NCBI GenBank assembly: GCA_039029315.1
Contig: JBCCGK010000004.1
Location: forward strand, 134,850-198,849
DNA length: 64,000 bases
Direction: 5' to 3'
Source: JBCCCJ01 sp039029315
GTDB lineage: Bacteria > Bacteroidota > Bacteroidia > J057
Within the stretch, counting starts at the first letter, position 1; the number at the start of each line of letters is the position of its first letter. The notes under the pieces are model-generated. The model was not told the origin of the DNA and made no database searches. It worked only from the letters and a program-made list of their open reading frames with translations. This document shows, piece after piece, positions 54,417 through 63,636 of this stretch. A program made the position numbers and the translations under genes.

Positions 54417-55448
54417 ATGATCCAGCAACATCTTCTTTCTCGCAGGACCTTTTTAGGCACATCTGCTGCTCTCGGAGCCGGATTACTCCTGCCTAGCTTT
54501 CCATTATTGTCCCAGAATGATCGGTACAAAGACCTCAAAAGCAAACGCTATCTGGGCAAAGTCAGGACGGAATGCAGAATTGTGGATCAGAAGGTCTTTA
54601 CTGAAGGACCTGCTGTGGATGCTGATGGAATGGTATATTTCACCAATATCCCAACAGAAAAAATTCTCCGCTGGACTCCTCAAGCGAAGGAGCTTGCTGT
54701 CTTCAGGACAGAATCTGGTGCAGCCAATGGTTTGCGTTTTGCAGGCAATGGCGACCTGCTTATTTGTGAAGGGGGAAATGGAGCACTTGTTCGCCTTGAT
54801 ATGAAATCCGGCGAGAGGACAGTCCTGGCGGATACTTTTGAAGGAAAACAACTTCAAGCCCCCAATGATCTGGAGATCGACAGCAAGGGAAGGATCTATT
54901 TTTCTTCCAGAACCGGGCAGCCTGATTTGGACACGCATAACAAACGGGCAGTCTATCGATTGGATCCAGATGGAACCGTGAGCCAATTGCTGAGTGAACC
55001 AGATGTCCACATGCCCAATGGGATTGTTATGTCTCCTGACGAAACCACCCTCTACCTGATCGAGGCGCATGGAGCCAAAGACCGCAACCGCAAAATCATG
55101 GCGTATGACTTACTGGCTGATGGTTCGCTTACTTCCCCTAGAACTCTTCACGATTTTTATCCCGGGAGAAGTGGAGATGGCATGTGTATCGACAAAGAAG
55201 GGAATCTATATGTGGCGGCTGGCCTACACAAACTGAGAGGATCTTCAGAGACCTTGGACACCCGCCCCGGCATCCATGTGATTTCCCCAAAAGGCAAATT
55301 GCTCGCCTATCGAGAAACGCCCGAAGATACGATTACCAATTGCACGTTTGGAGGAAAGGATCTCAAAACCTTATACATCACTTGTGGAACCTATCTTCTG
55401 AGTATTCGAACCCGAATCCCAGGAAAGGCATCTTATCGGCCGATGTAG
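54417..55448 (+). CDS. Tat-exported SMP-30/gluconolactonase-like protein
   Basis: The ATG at 54417 gives 343 residues with a twin-arginine signal (SRRTFLGTSAALGAGLLLP); the open frame upstream is the BIME region and is rejected. The mature protein is a six-bladed propeller of the SMP-30/gluconolactonase/LRE family: FTEGPAVDADGMVYFTN, APNDLEIDSKGRIYFSS, HMPNGIVMSPDETTLYLIEA and DGMCIDKEGNLYVAA. The acidic and Asn residues in these strands bind the catalytic divalent metal. Probable activity is lactone hydrolysis in the periplasm. A lactone oxidase is 6 kb away but no operon links them. Confidence 0.87.
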   Translation: MIQQHLLSRRTFLGTSAALGAGLLLPSFPLLSQNDRYKDLKSKRYLGKVRTECRIVDQKVFTEGPAVDADGMVYFTNIPTEKILRWTPQAKELAVFRTESGAANGLRFAGNGDLLICEGGNGALVRLDMKSGERTVLADTFEGKQLQAPNDLEIDSKGRIYFSSRTGQPDLDTHNKRAVYRLDPDGTVSQLLSEPDVHMPNGIVMSPDETTLYLIEAHGAKDRNRKIMAYDLLADGSLTSPRTLHDFYPGRSGDGMCIDKEGNLYVAAGLHKLRGSSETLDTRPGIHVISPKGKLLAYRETPEDTITNCTFGGKDLKTLYITCGTYLLSIRTRIPGKASYRPM

Positions 55449-55457
55449 CCCCCCCCT

Positions 55458-55494
55458 CACCAGTACGTATTCCCTTGAAAATGGGGAACTGGTG
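55458..55494 (+). terminator. Stem-loop after the SMP-30-like gene
   Basis: CACCAGT / ACTGGTG with an inner TTCCC / GGGAA extension (a 5-nt bulge on the left side). A T-run follows at about 55504, rather far for a standard terminator. Confidence 0.4.
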
Positions 55495-55564
55495 TGGACA
55501 AGCTTTTTTCAGGAAAAGGCTTGTGCGAAGCCCATTTCAAGGGGCGAGGCTTGAGCGAGGGGAT

Positions 55565-56731
55565 TCATCGTACCTCCCGTAACACCCCTCTCAAACTCGC
55601 AATATTATGGGCTGAAGCAAAAGTATCGATATATGGCATCGCCACTTCCATACATTTGGTACTGGGAGAAAAGCCAGGTTTCCCTGCAAGTGGGTTCAAC
55701 CAGATGACTCGATTGGCTTTTTTATGCAGTTGCGCCATGGAGGATTCAAGTAATTCTGTTTCGCCTGTGTCCCAGCCATCGCTGAGGATCATGATGACCG
55801 TCCTATCATTGAGCAGGCGGGAGCCGTAGTCATGTAGAAAAGTATTTAAAGAATGCCCTATCCGGGTACCACCGGACCAGCCTTTCACAGAATCAGCCAG
55901 ATCATCCAGGACGTTGTCAAAATCAGAGTGACGCAATTCATCCGTAACCCGAAACAAAGAGGTGCTGAAGACAAATGTCTCGATGCGATGGTACACATTC
56001 TGAAAAGCATAGAGGAACTGCACCAGAAATCGACTATAGAGATCCATAGATTTGCTCACATCACAGAGGACGACGAGACTCAGCCGTCTGATTCGCTTTT
56101 TGCGAAAGGCCAGCTCAAGTATTTCTCCCCCTCTTCTGAGATTGATGCGAAGCGTTCGCCGGAGATCCAGCTGTCTCTGCTGCTTGGAGCGTTCATGTCT
56201 CCGCTGAAACTGTGTGGCGAGTGATCGGGCAAGTTGGGTGATGACCTCCCTAAGCTCGGAGAGGTCAGATTCTCCAAAAGCACTGAAATCCTTGTGGCTG
56301 ATCACTTCGCCGGGACTATAGGTCGCCAACTCTATTTCCTCTTCGGTATGATTGCCATAGAGCCAGCTTTTCAGGACTTGCAGGGAAGGTGCTTGCGGTT
56401 TGGGTTGAGCATTGGAGTTAGGGGAAGCGGTCTGTTCTTCTTCTACCTCTTTGATCTTGGCATCAACTGCCCGCATCAGCTGTTTCCAATAATCGGGAAA
56501 ATGGAGATCAAACAGGGCCTGTTGCTTGACACTTTTGCACAAGACCGCCCGGAGGATGATCTGAAATTGTTCCGGTCTACTTAAGGGAAATTCGGCCATC
56601 GCGACGAGGGCATCCGTTTCTTCTGTTGGTCCGATTCGCATCCCTTGTTGACGAAGGTGACGACAGAGTTGCACGACATTCGCACTCAAGGCTGTTTGAC
56701 GATGAATCATGGCTGCCAGTTTACTTTGCAT
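55565..56731 (-). CDS. VWA-domain protein, CoxE-like
   Basis: The 388-residue cytoplasmic protein has a helical N-terminal part (LRQQGMRIGPTEETDALVAMAEF), a charged linker and a C-terminal von Willebrand A domain with the MIDAS motif D-V-S-K-S (LSLVVLCDVSKSMDLYSRF), then SGGTRIG and MILSDGWDTGE. This is the CoxE-like family, usually paired with a MoxR-type AAA+ ATPase in cofactor or metal insertion. No MoxR gene is in the window. Its start overlaps the 3' end of the thioesterase gene by 25 bp, so the two are translationally coupled. Confidence 0.87.
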   Translation of the reverse strand: MQSKLAAMIHRQTALSANVVQLCRHLRQQGMRIGPTEETDALVAMAEFPLSRPEQFQIILRAVLCKSVKQQALFDLHFPDYWKQLMRAVDAKIKEVEEEQTASPNSNAQPKPQAPSLQVLKSWLYGNHTEEEIELATYSPGEVISHKDFSAFGESDLSELREVITQLARSLATQFQRRHERSKQQRQLDLRRTLRINLRRGGEILELAFRKKRIRRLSLVVLCDVSKSMDLYSRFLVQFLYAFQNVYHRIETFVFSTSLFRVTDELRHSDFDNVLDDLADSVKGWSGGTRIGHSLNTFLHDYGSRLLNDRTVIMILSDGWDTGETELLESSMAQLHKKANRVIWLNPLAGKPGFSPSTKCMEVAMPYIDTFASAHNIASLRGVLREVR

Positions 56732-57297
56732 TTCTGTTGGTCGAGCAAGGCACGTTCTGATTCGATCTCCACAGAAGATTTGATCTCATTCGATGCTTTT
56801 CGATATCGCTTGGCCAATCCTCTTCTTTGCATGGCTTCCAGAAATCGTCGGATATCTTCTTCAGATTCTAACAGCAATCCTGGAACAGGCGCAGCTTTGC
56901 CATCCTCTCCCATTCCAACCATGGTGAAATAAGAGGTATTGGTATGACGACTTTCTCCGCTGCGGATATCATGAGATTCTGTACGTATTCCGACTTCCAT
57001 CGAGCTATTGCCCACATAATTGACTGAAGCATACATGTGGAGCATATTGCCGACCTCAACTGCTGAGCGAAAATCTACTGTATCTACAGATGCCGTAACA
57101 CAATACATTCTGGCGTGTCTGGTTGCACAAGCATAGGCGATCTTGTCCATCAGAGACAAGATGAGTCCACCGTGAACCTTGCCGCCAAAATTGGCATAGG
57201 TGGGGATCATCAATTCTGTCAGTTGGGTTCTTGATTCAGAAACAGCTCGATATTCGATTGAGGAATTTGCCACAATCAAAAGTAAAAGAAAAATCAT
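56707..57297 (-). CDS. Acyl-CoA thioesterase, hotdog fold
   Basis: The 196-residue product has the hotdog-fold acyl-CoA hydrolase pattern: SRTQLTELMIPTYANFGGKVHGGLILSLMDKIAYACATRHA (catalytic loop and helix), ASVDTVDFRSAVEVGN and a beta-strand-rich second half with SGESRHTNTSYFTMVGM. It hydrolyses fatty acyl-CoA. The ATG at 57297 gives an unusual hydrophobic N-terminus (MIFLLLLIVANSS); a GTG at 57273 (VANSSIEYR) would give the more usual start. Coupled to the downstream VWA gene. Confidence 0.85.
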   Translation of the reverse strand: MIFLLLLIVANSSIEYRAVSESRTQLTELMIPTYANFGGKVHGGLILSLMDKIAYACATRHARMYCVTASVDTVDFRSAVEVGNMLHMYASVNYVGNSSMEVGIRTESHDIRSGESRHTNTSYFTMVGMGEDGKAAPVPGLLLESEEDIRRFLEAMQRRGLAKRYRKASNEIKSSVEIESERALLDQQKCKVNWQP

Positions 57298-57386
57298 TAT
57301 TTTTCCTCATCTGGAATAAAGTGTCCATGAAAAGGGTCCAACCCATACAATCAATGTTCATATTGACAATCCTAAATAATAAAGAC

Positions 57387-57845
57387 ATGAAATTCAATCT
57401 CCTCACCATTCTGTGTGTATCAGTCTTGATGTTCTCGGGTCTTTGGACCATTGCTCAACCTCCTGGCGGGAGGGGAGGCTTCAATATGCCGCCAGAAGAA
57501 CGGGCACAATTGATGTCAGACCGAATAAATGATGCCCTGACCTTGACAGAAGAACAGTACGAAATGATCTATGCCATTAACCTGGAAACAGCCGTACAGA
57601 TGAGCGAAACCATGCAATCTGCGAATGGCGACAGAGAAGCGATGCGGGCGAAGATGATGGAACTCCGCAAAGGCACCAATGATCGAATCAAGGAAGTGCT
57701 GACACCAGAACAATTGACCACTTACCAGGAGTTACAGAGAAATCGTCGGCAAGGAAGACAAGGCCCTCCCGAAGAAGGGAAGAAAAAACGAAAAGGACCA
57801 AAAGGCAAGAAAAAAGCAAAACAAGATACGGATACAGATAGCTAA
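57387..57845 (+). CDS. Secreted LTXXQ-like (CpxP/Spy-type) small protein
   Basis: The ATG at 57387 gives 152 residues with a signal peptide (MKFNLLTILCVSVLMFSGLWTIAQ). A Gly/Pro-rich segment (PPGGRGGFNMPPEERAQL) leads into two LTXXQ-like helices (ALTLTEEQYEMIYAINLETA and VLTPEQLTTYQELQRNR), the layout of periplasmic chaperone or metal-sensing proteins related to CpxP, Spy and ZraP. The tail is very basic (GKKKRKGPKGKKKAKQ) and ends acidic. It is divergent from the thioesterase gene. The specific role is unknown. Confidence 0.7.
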   Translation: MKFNLLTILCVSVLMFSGLWTIAQPPGGRGGFNMPPEERAQLMSDRINDALTLTEEQYEMIYAINLETAVQMSETMQSANGDREAMRAKMMELRKGTNDRIKEVLTPEQLTTYQELQRNRRQGRQGPPEEGKKKRKGPKGKKKAKQDTDTDS

Positions 57846-57881
57846 AGAGGAGACGAAAACAGCGTAACCGAAGTGTGTTGA

Positions 57882-57989
57882 GAGACTGCTTGACTGTGAT
57901 CATCTCCTTTACGACTACCTTTTTATGTGCCTTTGAGCAATTGCAAAAATGGGGAGCAACATTTCCAGACATCACCCTCAAGCAGTCTC
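57882..57989. mobile_element. 108-bp MITE of a second family, related tips
   Basis: The left end GAGACTGCTTGA and right end TCAAGCAGTCTC are a perfect 12-bp inverted repeat, extending to 19 bp with two mismatches (GTGAT follows in both). The interior is unlike the 161-bp element. The flanks are TGA and TCA, which are TNA sequences but not an exact duplication, so one side may have mutated. It lies between the convergent genes at 57845 and 58099. Confidence 0.65.
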
Positions 57990-58098
57990 TCACTTCAGTT
58001 CAGACTTTATCTTGCTGAATAGATATTTGGTCCCTTGACTGATATTTTCCCAGCCTCACTGTTCAACACTTGATTCGAATTTCCTCAGAAAGCTGCAT

Positions 58099-61000
58099 CT
58101 ATTCTCGCACCACCTTTTTCACTGCTGACCAACCCTTCCCGGATAGCTGTAGAAAGTAAATCCCCGCGGCTAGGCGGCCAGGCTGAATGGTGAGTTGCAA
58201 GACTTCGGAATTCTTGCGTTGGTGATCCTGCCATACCACTTCTCCCATCAGATTGGTCATAGATATCTGAATGTCTCCCTTCAATGAATGACTGACGATC
58301 AGCTCAAAAGAATCGTGAGAAGGATTGGGATGAATCTGGATGAAATTTGACAACAATTCCGAAGAGATTCCCACAGGAGGACTGATATGAATAGACTGCA
58401 TATAGGTTCGTTCGCAATTGGCTTGCTCCACGGTGAGACTCACTATATATGAACCCGGCTTTTCATACGCATGTGATGGAGCAGCAGAAGTCGAACTATT
58501 CCCATCCCCAAAATCCCATGTCCAGGCAGTCGCTTGCGCATTCGAGTCTGTAAATTGAATGCTTTGAAACGCATAGGCAGAATCGGTTGGCAACCCCAAA
58601 GGTCGATTCGGACCAAGATCCAGAATTCTACACCGATAGCGTTCCAATGCCCGCTCTTGTGTCAACTGAAGTTGGTCAAGATCCGCTCCAGCCAGGAGAG
58701 CAAAAGCAATGGTATCCTTGCCTTCCTTGGGAATATTGACTGGGCCTCCAGCCAGAACCTGAATCACATCTCCCCCCAGATTCGAGTCTCCTATGGTTCC
58801 GGTTTGCGGTTGAGGATTGGTAGACAAAGCCTGATATTTTCCTGCCGAACTGAAGGAGAAAGACCCATCGTTAAATTTGGCGAAGGTCTTCATGTCATGA
58901 GAAGACAGCAGGCTCATCCCATAATGATGTGGCACATTACCAGACACATCGTAAGAATAGGCCAACTTATGTGAGACATCATAATCTGCAGCATTGTTCG
59001 TCTGCCCCAATCCCAAAAAGGGATAGATATCCCAGTCTGCAAAGAGGCCAGAATAGATATTGATGAGTGGGAAATTGGTGGTATTGCTCAATATGAACTG
59101 GAATATGACATAGTCCTGATGATCCGGCTCATCATAAGCAAATGCGTATTGCGTAATATTCATCCCCAGATTTGCAGGTACGGCACCATCTGTAAAGATC
59201 GTTTTTGCTTCGAAATCAGCTCGGGAAGAGTGGGGGACGACATGCGCATTCTCTACTTGGCTGAATTCATTGTCGCGAGAGCCTGGATTGTTGTTGCGAA
59301 TTCTGTCCATCACTTTTATCGGAGAATTACCCACCATCAGTCCTCCTTCAAAGAGTGCATTGAGAGATTGTTGATACTGGATACCAAGTCCCTGTTCCTG
59401 AAATAAATAATCATTGAAACCAAAATTACCTCTGCTATTCATGGACGTGTGGAGCTGGTTCTCTGTGATATCCACATAAGATTTATTGACCCGAAACTCG
59501 ATCACCTCAAAATCAGAATAACTGGTAGCAGGATCTGTATAGACAAGTTTCAATGCGATCAAAAAGTCAGGAGGAAGATTGTCTCCTAGTTTTACAAGGA
59601 ACGAATTCCCAGATTGAAAACTCTCTCCCATAGCGACCTCTCCCTGCTGCAATTCTCCATCAAGCACAGTCAGATAGCTGGCAAAAAAACCAGGGGCAAT
59701 CATCTGAACACGTAGATTCCTCGCTGTATCCAGATAATTGATAAAGGATAGATCCACTTGCATGGTATCCCCTGATTGGAAATAGGCTTCCTCATTCAGG
59801 TTGATGGCCCGTCGTTTAGTCGTTCTGATGGAAGGTTTCAAAGGATCTGTCAAGGCTCTCAACATATTGACCCGCCCCGTCCCCAGCTTATCTACATAAG
59901 CAATTGGATTAAGAGAATAAATATCATCAGAAGTAACCCTGACACGTTGCGCAGCCTGGAAGCCCGTATAGGTAGGAAAATGCGCCAACGTTAAGGCTAC
60001 CGCACCAGAAACCACAGGGGCAGAGGCGGAGGTACCACTCCATCTCCAGTAATCATTGGAAGCAAAGGTGCTCCAGATATTTGTTCCGGGTGCGGCGACA
60101 TCTGCGGTATAGTTAAATGTGGAATTGCAGCAAAGCGTATCTGGAAATGTGGTATTCACAATCGAGAGGCTTAGATCATATGCCGCAGGATAGAACTTTC
60201 TGTCTGACGTACTGTTCCCTGCCGCACAAATCAAGGCTGCCTGCTTGTTCACAACAGTATATTGAACCACATCTTCTCCCAGCCTTGTGCGAATAGAGGA
60301 GCCCCAGGAGCAATTGACAACCTGAGCTCCCTGGTCTACTGCATACACAATCCCATCATAGCCATTGCTGACAAAGCCGATCTGATCATCAGGAGAAGCC
60401 TTGATGGGAATATATTTGCAATCCAGACACAAGCTGGGAATCCCTATGCTATTGTTGGTGGATGCCCCTACAATTCCGGTAACCCAGAGACCATGCACAT
60501 TGCCGACATTAGGATCACTATCTCCAGGCCCCAACAATAGGTCGCCACCAAAATCCCATCCAAAGTGATTGTCCATATACCCATCTCCATCATTGTCCAG
60601 GCCATCTATGGGATCATCCGTATTCAGGGCACGATTGTCTTGCAGATCAGGATGTCCAGAATTGATTCCGGTATCGATGATGCCGACCACCACTTCGCCC
60701 CCGTCTTGCTGAATCTGCCAGGCTTCGCGGGCCTTGATTTTGCCCAAATGCCACATCAGGTCGATCCCTCCCGTGGTATCGGCATAGGGATCATTGGGAT
60801 GATAAAACACTTCTGCCAGATACCAGGGCTCTGCATAGGCGATTTCTGGTCGGGATTGAAGAAACTGAACAACCGATTCGACAGAGACAACTAAGGTATC
60901 AAAACTAAGCGTATAGATGAGCGACAAGTCGGCCATCTCTTGTCCAAGGGAATTGACAGGAGATGTTGGCGGGGTCGAAGTCGGGAATGATTTAACGAAC

Positions 61001-61263
61001 TGGACAGGCCCCAAGACCTTCACCTGATCCGTGAACGCTGGAATCTGAACAGCATGAGGCTGACAAAATGACCGAAATTCCGGCCAAAATTTACACACGA
61101 CTTTATTTGGGAGATATCTTACTCCTTCAGGCATAACGAATCGCCCGGAGGTCTTTGGAGAGAGCGGTTGCGCCACATTCAAAAAGGGAAAAGAGACAAT
61201 GGAAACAACAAGCAGCAATCGGAGAAGGTGGTTCAGAACGAACCAGGATGCATATACACGCAT
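58099..61263 (-). CDS. Secreted subtilisin-family serine protease with PKD and T9SS domains
   Basis: The 1054-residue precursor has a signal peptide (to about residue 31), a propeptide, and an S8 peptidase domain with the complete triad: Asp197 in VVVGIIDTGINSGHPDLQD, His257 in NVHGLWVTGI, Asn349 of the oxyanion hole in ICAAGNS, and Ser411 in GTSASAPVVSG. After a long beta-rich region comes a PKD-like domain (WTWDFGDGNSSTSAAPSH) and a type A T9SS sorting domain (IHPNPSHDSFELIV, ending in VKKVVRE). It is exported to the cell surface or medium for protein degradation. Divergent from clpP. Confidence 0.93.
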   Translation of the reverse strand: MRVYASWFVLNHLLRLLLVVSIVSFPFLNVAQPLSPKTSGRFVMPEGVRYLPNKVVCKFWPEFRSFCQPHAVQIPAFTDQVKVLGPVQFVKSFPTSTPPTSPVNSLGQEMADLSLIYTLSFDTLVVSVESVVQFLQSRPEIAYAEPWYLAEVFYHPNDPYADTTGGIDLMWHLGKIKAREAWQIQQDGGEVVVGIIDTGINSGHPDLQDNRALNTDDPIDGLDNDGDGYMDNHFGWDFGGDLLLGPGDSDPNVGNVHGLWVTGIVGASTNNSIGIPSLCLDCKYIPIKASPDDQIGFVSNGYDGIVYAVDQGAQVVNCSWGSSIRTRLGEDVVQYTVVNKQAALICAAGNSTSDRKFYPAAYDLSLSIVNTTFPDTLCCNSTFNYTADVAAPGTNIWSTFASNDYWRWSGTSASAPVVSGAVALTLAHFPTYTGFQAAQRVRVTSDDIYSLNPIAYVDKLGTGRVNMLRALTDPLKPSIRTTKRRAINLNEEAYFQSGDTMQVDLSFINYLDTARNLRVQMIAPGFFASYLTVLDGELQQGEVAMGESFQSGNSFLVKLGDNLPPDFLIALKLVYTDPATSYSDFEVIEFRVNKSYVDITENQLHTSMNSRGNFGFNDYLFQEQGLGIQYQQSLNALFEGGLMVGNSPIKVMDRIRNNNPGSRDNEFSQVENAHVVPHSSRADFEAKTIFTDGAVPANLGMNITQYAFAYDEPDHQDYVIFQFILSNTTNFPLINIYSGLFADWDIYPFLGLGQTNNAADYDVSHKLAYSYDVSGNVPHHYGMSLLSSHDMKTFAKFNDGSFSFSSAGKYQALSTNPQPQTGTIGDSNLGGDVIQVLAGGPVNIPKEGKDTIAFALLAGADLDQLQLTQERALERYRCRILDLGPNRPLGLPTDSAYAFQSIQFTDSNAQATAWTWDFGDGNSSTSAAPSHAYEKPGSYIVSLTVEQANCERTYMQSIHISPPVGISSELLSNFIQIHPNPSHDSFELIVSHSLKGDIQISMTNLMGEVVWQDHQRKNSEVLQLTIQPGRLAAGIYFLQLSGKGWSAVKKVVRE

Positions 61264-61409
61264 AAGAAAACGGGTTTAGCCATTATTTGCGTTAGGTGGA
61301 GCCTGTTTGGGATAGAACAATGAAGGTAGCAAATTCAGAGAGAAATTCCTGCATACTTGTCACAAATTGTAACACATATGTGTTGATAGCATAGAATTTG
61401 AAGGCTTAT

Positions 61410-61439
61410 TTTGCATTCCATAAATATTGAGTAACTTTA
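61410..61439 (+). promoter_or_regulatory. Candidate promoter of clpP-clpX
   Basis: TTTG at 61410-61413 and TAACTTTA at 61432-61439 with an 18-bp spacer; the clpP ATG is 17 bp further on. Confidence 0.6.
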
Positions 61440-61455
61440 CCAATTCACGCGAATT

Positions 61456-62151
61456 ATGAGCGAATATATGAATCCAAACGAGTTTCAGAAGTACGCAACC
61501 CAACATCTTCGTATCAACAGTCACTCTCTTCATGACTACACCAACTTCGTCAACCACAATATCCAGGGGATGACCCGTGCAGTGATTGAAGAGCGTCCAA
61601 CCAATTTCCGCGAAATTGACGTATTTTCCCGTTTGATGATGGACCGAATTATCTTTCTGGGAACTCCAATTGATGATTTTATTTCCAATATCATCAATGC
61701 ACAACTGCTCTTTTTACAGTCCACTGATGCCAGCAAGGATGTCAGTTTGTATATCAATTCTCCAGGAGGGTCCATTTATGCCGGATTGGGGGTATATGAT
61801 ACCATGCAAATCGTCAATCCTGATATCTCGACCATCTGTGTAGGCATGGCCGCCTCTATGGGAGCCGTTCTGCTCTGTGCAGGTGCCCCCGGAAAAAGAT
61901 CTGCCCTGCCCCATAGCCGTGTCATGTTGCACCAACCTATAGGTCAGGCAGGTGGACAGGCTTCTGATATTGAGATTGTCAATGAGCAGATCCAAATTCT
62001 GAAAAAAGAGCTGTATGAGATCATTGCCACACATACAGGAAAGCCATACGAATATGTCTGGGAGAATTCTGACAGGGACAATTGGATGAAAGCTGAACAA
62101 GCATTGGAATTCGGCGTGGTAGACGAAATTTTGGGCCAGAACCAATCTTAA
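61456..62151 (+). CDS. clpP: ATP-dependent Clp protease, proteolytic subunit
   Basis: The 231-residue peptidase has the triad Ser134 (in GMAASMGAVLL), His159 (RVMLHQPIGQ) and Asp208 (RDNWM), and the NSPGGSIYAGLGVYD strand that contacts substrate. The N-terminal extension of about 40 residues before the mature start is typical of Bacteroidota. It forms the double-heptamer degradation chamber fed by ClpX. The next gene follows after only 4 bp, so they are one operon. Confidence 0.97.
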   Translation: MSEYMNPNEFQKYATQHLRINSHSLHDYTNFVNHNIQGMTRAVIEERPTNFREIDVFSRLMMDRIIFLGTPIDDFISNIINAQLLFLQSTDASKDVSLYINSPGGSIYAGLGVYDTMQIVNPDISTICVGMAASMGAVLLCAGAPGKRSALPHSRVMLHQPIGQAGGQASDIEIVNEQIQILKKELYEIIATHTGKPYEYVWENSDRDNWMKAEQALEFGVVDEILGQNQS

Positions 62152-62155
62152 TTAC

Positions 62156-63379
62156 ATGAGAAACGAGAGTTGTTCTTTTTGCGGTAGATCCAAACGTGAA
62201 GTCCAAATCTTGCTTGCAGGGTATGGAGGGGCACATATTTGTGAAAATTGTGTGGCTCATGCCAACACAATCATCGAAGAGGAGTTCAAGGAAAAGCCTG
62301 TCACCCGCATCACGCGTGTGCCTAAGCCGAGAGAAATTGCTGAACATCTAGATCAGTATGTAATTGGACAAGAGGAGGCAAAAAAAGTGCTATCTGTGGC
62401 TGTGTACAATCACTATAAGCGGATTCTGAACATGGATCGTATAGATGATGGTGTGGAGCTGGAGAAGAGCAATGTCCTGATGGTTGGACGGACAGGAACG
62501 GGCAAAACCTTGATGGCCAGAACCATCGCCAAAATGCTCAACGTTCCTTTTTGTATTGCTGATGCCACGGTCTTGACTGAAGCTGGATATGTAGGAGAAG
62601 ATGTAGAAAGTGTCCTGGTACGCTTGCTGCAAGAAGCAGATTATGATGTCGAAGCAGCAGAGAAAGGCATAGTCTATATTGATGAGATCGACAAAATCTC
62701 CCGTAAATCGGATAATCCATCCATCACAAGGGATGTGAGTGGAGAAGGAGTTCAACAAGCTTTGCTGAAGCTCCTCGAAGGATCTGTGGCCAATGTTCCA
62801 CCAAAGGGTGGACGAAAGCATCCAGAACAAAGTCTCGTTCAGATCAATACGACCAATATCCTGTTTATCTGTGGAGGAGCCTTTGAGGGAATTGAGCGAA
62901 TCATTTCCAACCGAATCGCTGTCAAAACCATCGGCTATGGCTCAGATGATAAGAATCTGGAATCAGAAGGCTCAAATATCTTCCGATATATTCAGCCTGA
63001 CGATCTGAGAGGATATGGCCTGATTCCAGAAATCATTGGTCGACTTCCCGTCCTGACCTTCCTCAATCCATTGGATGAGGTGGCACTTCGAAGGATCTTG
63101 ACAGAACCCAAAAACTCTATCGTCCGACAATACAAGAAGATGTTTGAGTTAGAGGGAAAAACCCTCACCTTTGATGATGAAGCTCTTGATATTGTGGTCA
63201 AGCGAGCCAACTCACTCAAATTGGGCGCAAGAGGATTGCGATCCATCATCGAAGCCATCATGCTTGATATCATGTTTGATATGCCCGACAGTGATGCAGA
63301 ACATTACATGATCAATGTCGATATGGCAACAGAAAAATTGATGCAAGCCAATCTGATTGATTTCAGACAAGCTAGCTAA
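62156..63379 (+). CDS. clpX: ATP-dependent Clp protease, unfoldase subunit
   Basis: The 407-residue protein has the N-terminal zinc-binding domain (C6-S-F-C9 and C29-E-N-C32), Walker A GRTGTGKT (111-118), the pore loop GYVGEDVE, Walker B VYIDEID, the sensor/RKH region with SITRDVSGEGVQQALLKLL, an IGY segment in the ClpP-docking loop position, and the C-terminal GARGLRSIIEAIMLD. It unfolds substrates and passes them to ClpP. The second Walker A residue is Arg where many ClpX have Pro or Ser; this position is variable in the phylum. Operonic with clpP. Confidence 0.97.
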   Translation: MRNESCSFCGRSKREVQILLAGYGGAHICENCVAHANTIIEEEFKEKPVTRITRVPKPREIAEHLDQYVIGQEEAKKVLSVAVYNHYKRILNMDRIDDGVELEKSNVLMVGRTGTGKTLMARTIAKMLNVPFCIADATVLTEAGYVGEDVESVLVRLLQEADYDVEAAEKGIVYIDEIDKISRKSDNPSITRDVSGEGVQQALLKLLEGSVANVPPKGGRKHPEQSLVQINTTNILFICGGAFEGIERIISNRIAVKTIGYGSDDKNLESEGSNIFRYIQPDDLRGYGLIPEIIGRLPVLTFLNPLDEVALRRILTEPKNSIVRQYKKMFELEGKTLTFDDEALDIVVKRANSLKLGARGLRSIIEAIMLDIMFDMPDSDAEHYMINVDMATEKLMQANLIDFRQAS

Positions 63380-63398
63380 GGAAGCATTATAAACGAAT

Positions 63399-63460
63399 GA
63401 GGGGTATAAGGGTGGGACAAGGTCCCGATTGCGATGCAATCCCTTATACCCCTCTCTTTT
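63399..63460 (+). terminator. Three-way-junction terminator after clpX
   Basis: The outer stem is GAGGGGTATAAGGG (63399-63412) with CCCTTATACCCCTC (63441-63454). Inside are two small hairpins, GGGAC-aag-GTCCC and GATTGC-gat-GCAATC. A T-rich tract (TCTTTTTCTT) follows. One arm recurs at 28452-28467. Confidence 0.75.
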
Positions 63461-63471
63461 TCTTCTCCTTA

Positions 63472-63632
63472 GAGATTGTTTTGAGATCTGTGCTGAGAAT
63501 TATTATGATGTATTTTTTTCTCAGACAAAGCACTTTTTTGTTCTCATAGTGCTGCTATGAGAACAAAGAAAGCTGTAGGATGAGGAAAAAAGACGCATAT
63601 AAAAAATTAGCGACAGATGTTCAAACAGTCTC
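63472..63632 (-). mobile_element. 161-bp MITE, copy 3, inverted relative to copies 1 and 2
   Basis: On the minus strand it starts GAGACTGTTT and ends AACAATCTC (the right tip has one change). The flanking TTA occurs on both sides (63469-63471 and 63633-63635). The central hairpin TTCTCATAG / CTATGAGAA is perfect, with loop changes that keep the stem. It sits 1 bp beyond the stop codon of the CBM48 gene and directly downstream of the clpX terminator. Confidence 0.9.
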
Positions 63633-63636
63633 TTAC

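Noticed and set aside
62486..62509. Arg in the ClpX Walker A (GRTGTGKT instead of GPTG)
   Set aside because: The essential G, GK and T are kept, and this position varies among Bacteroidota ClpX proteins, so I do not treat it as a functional defect.
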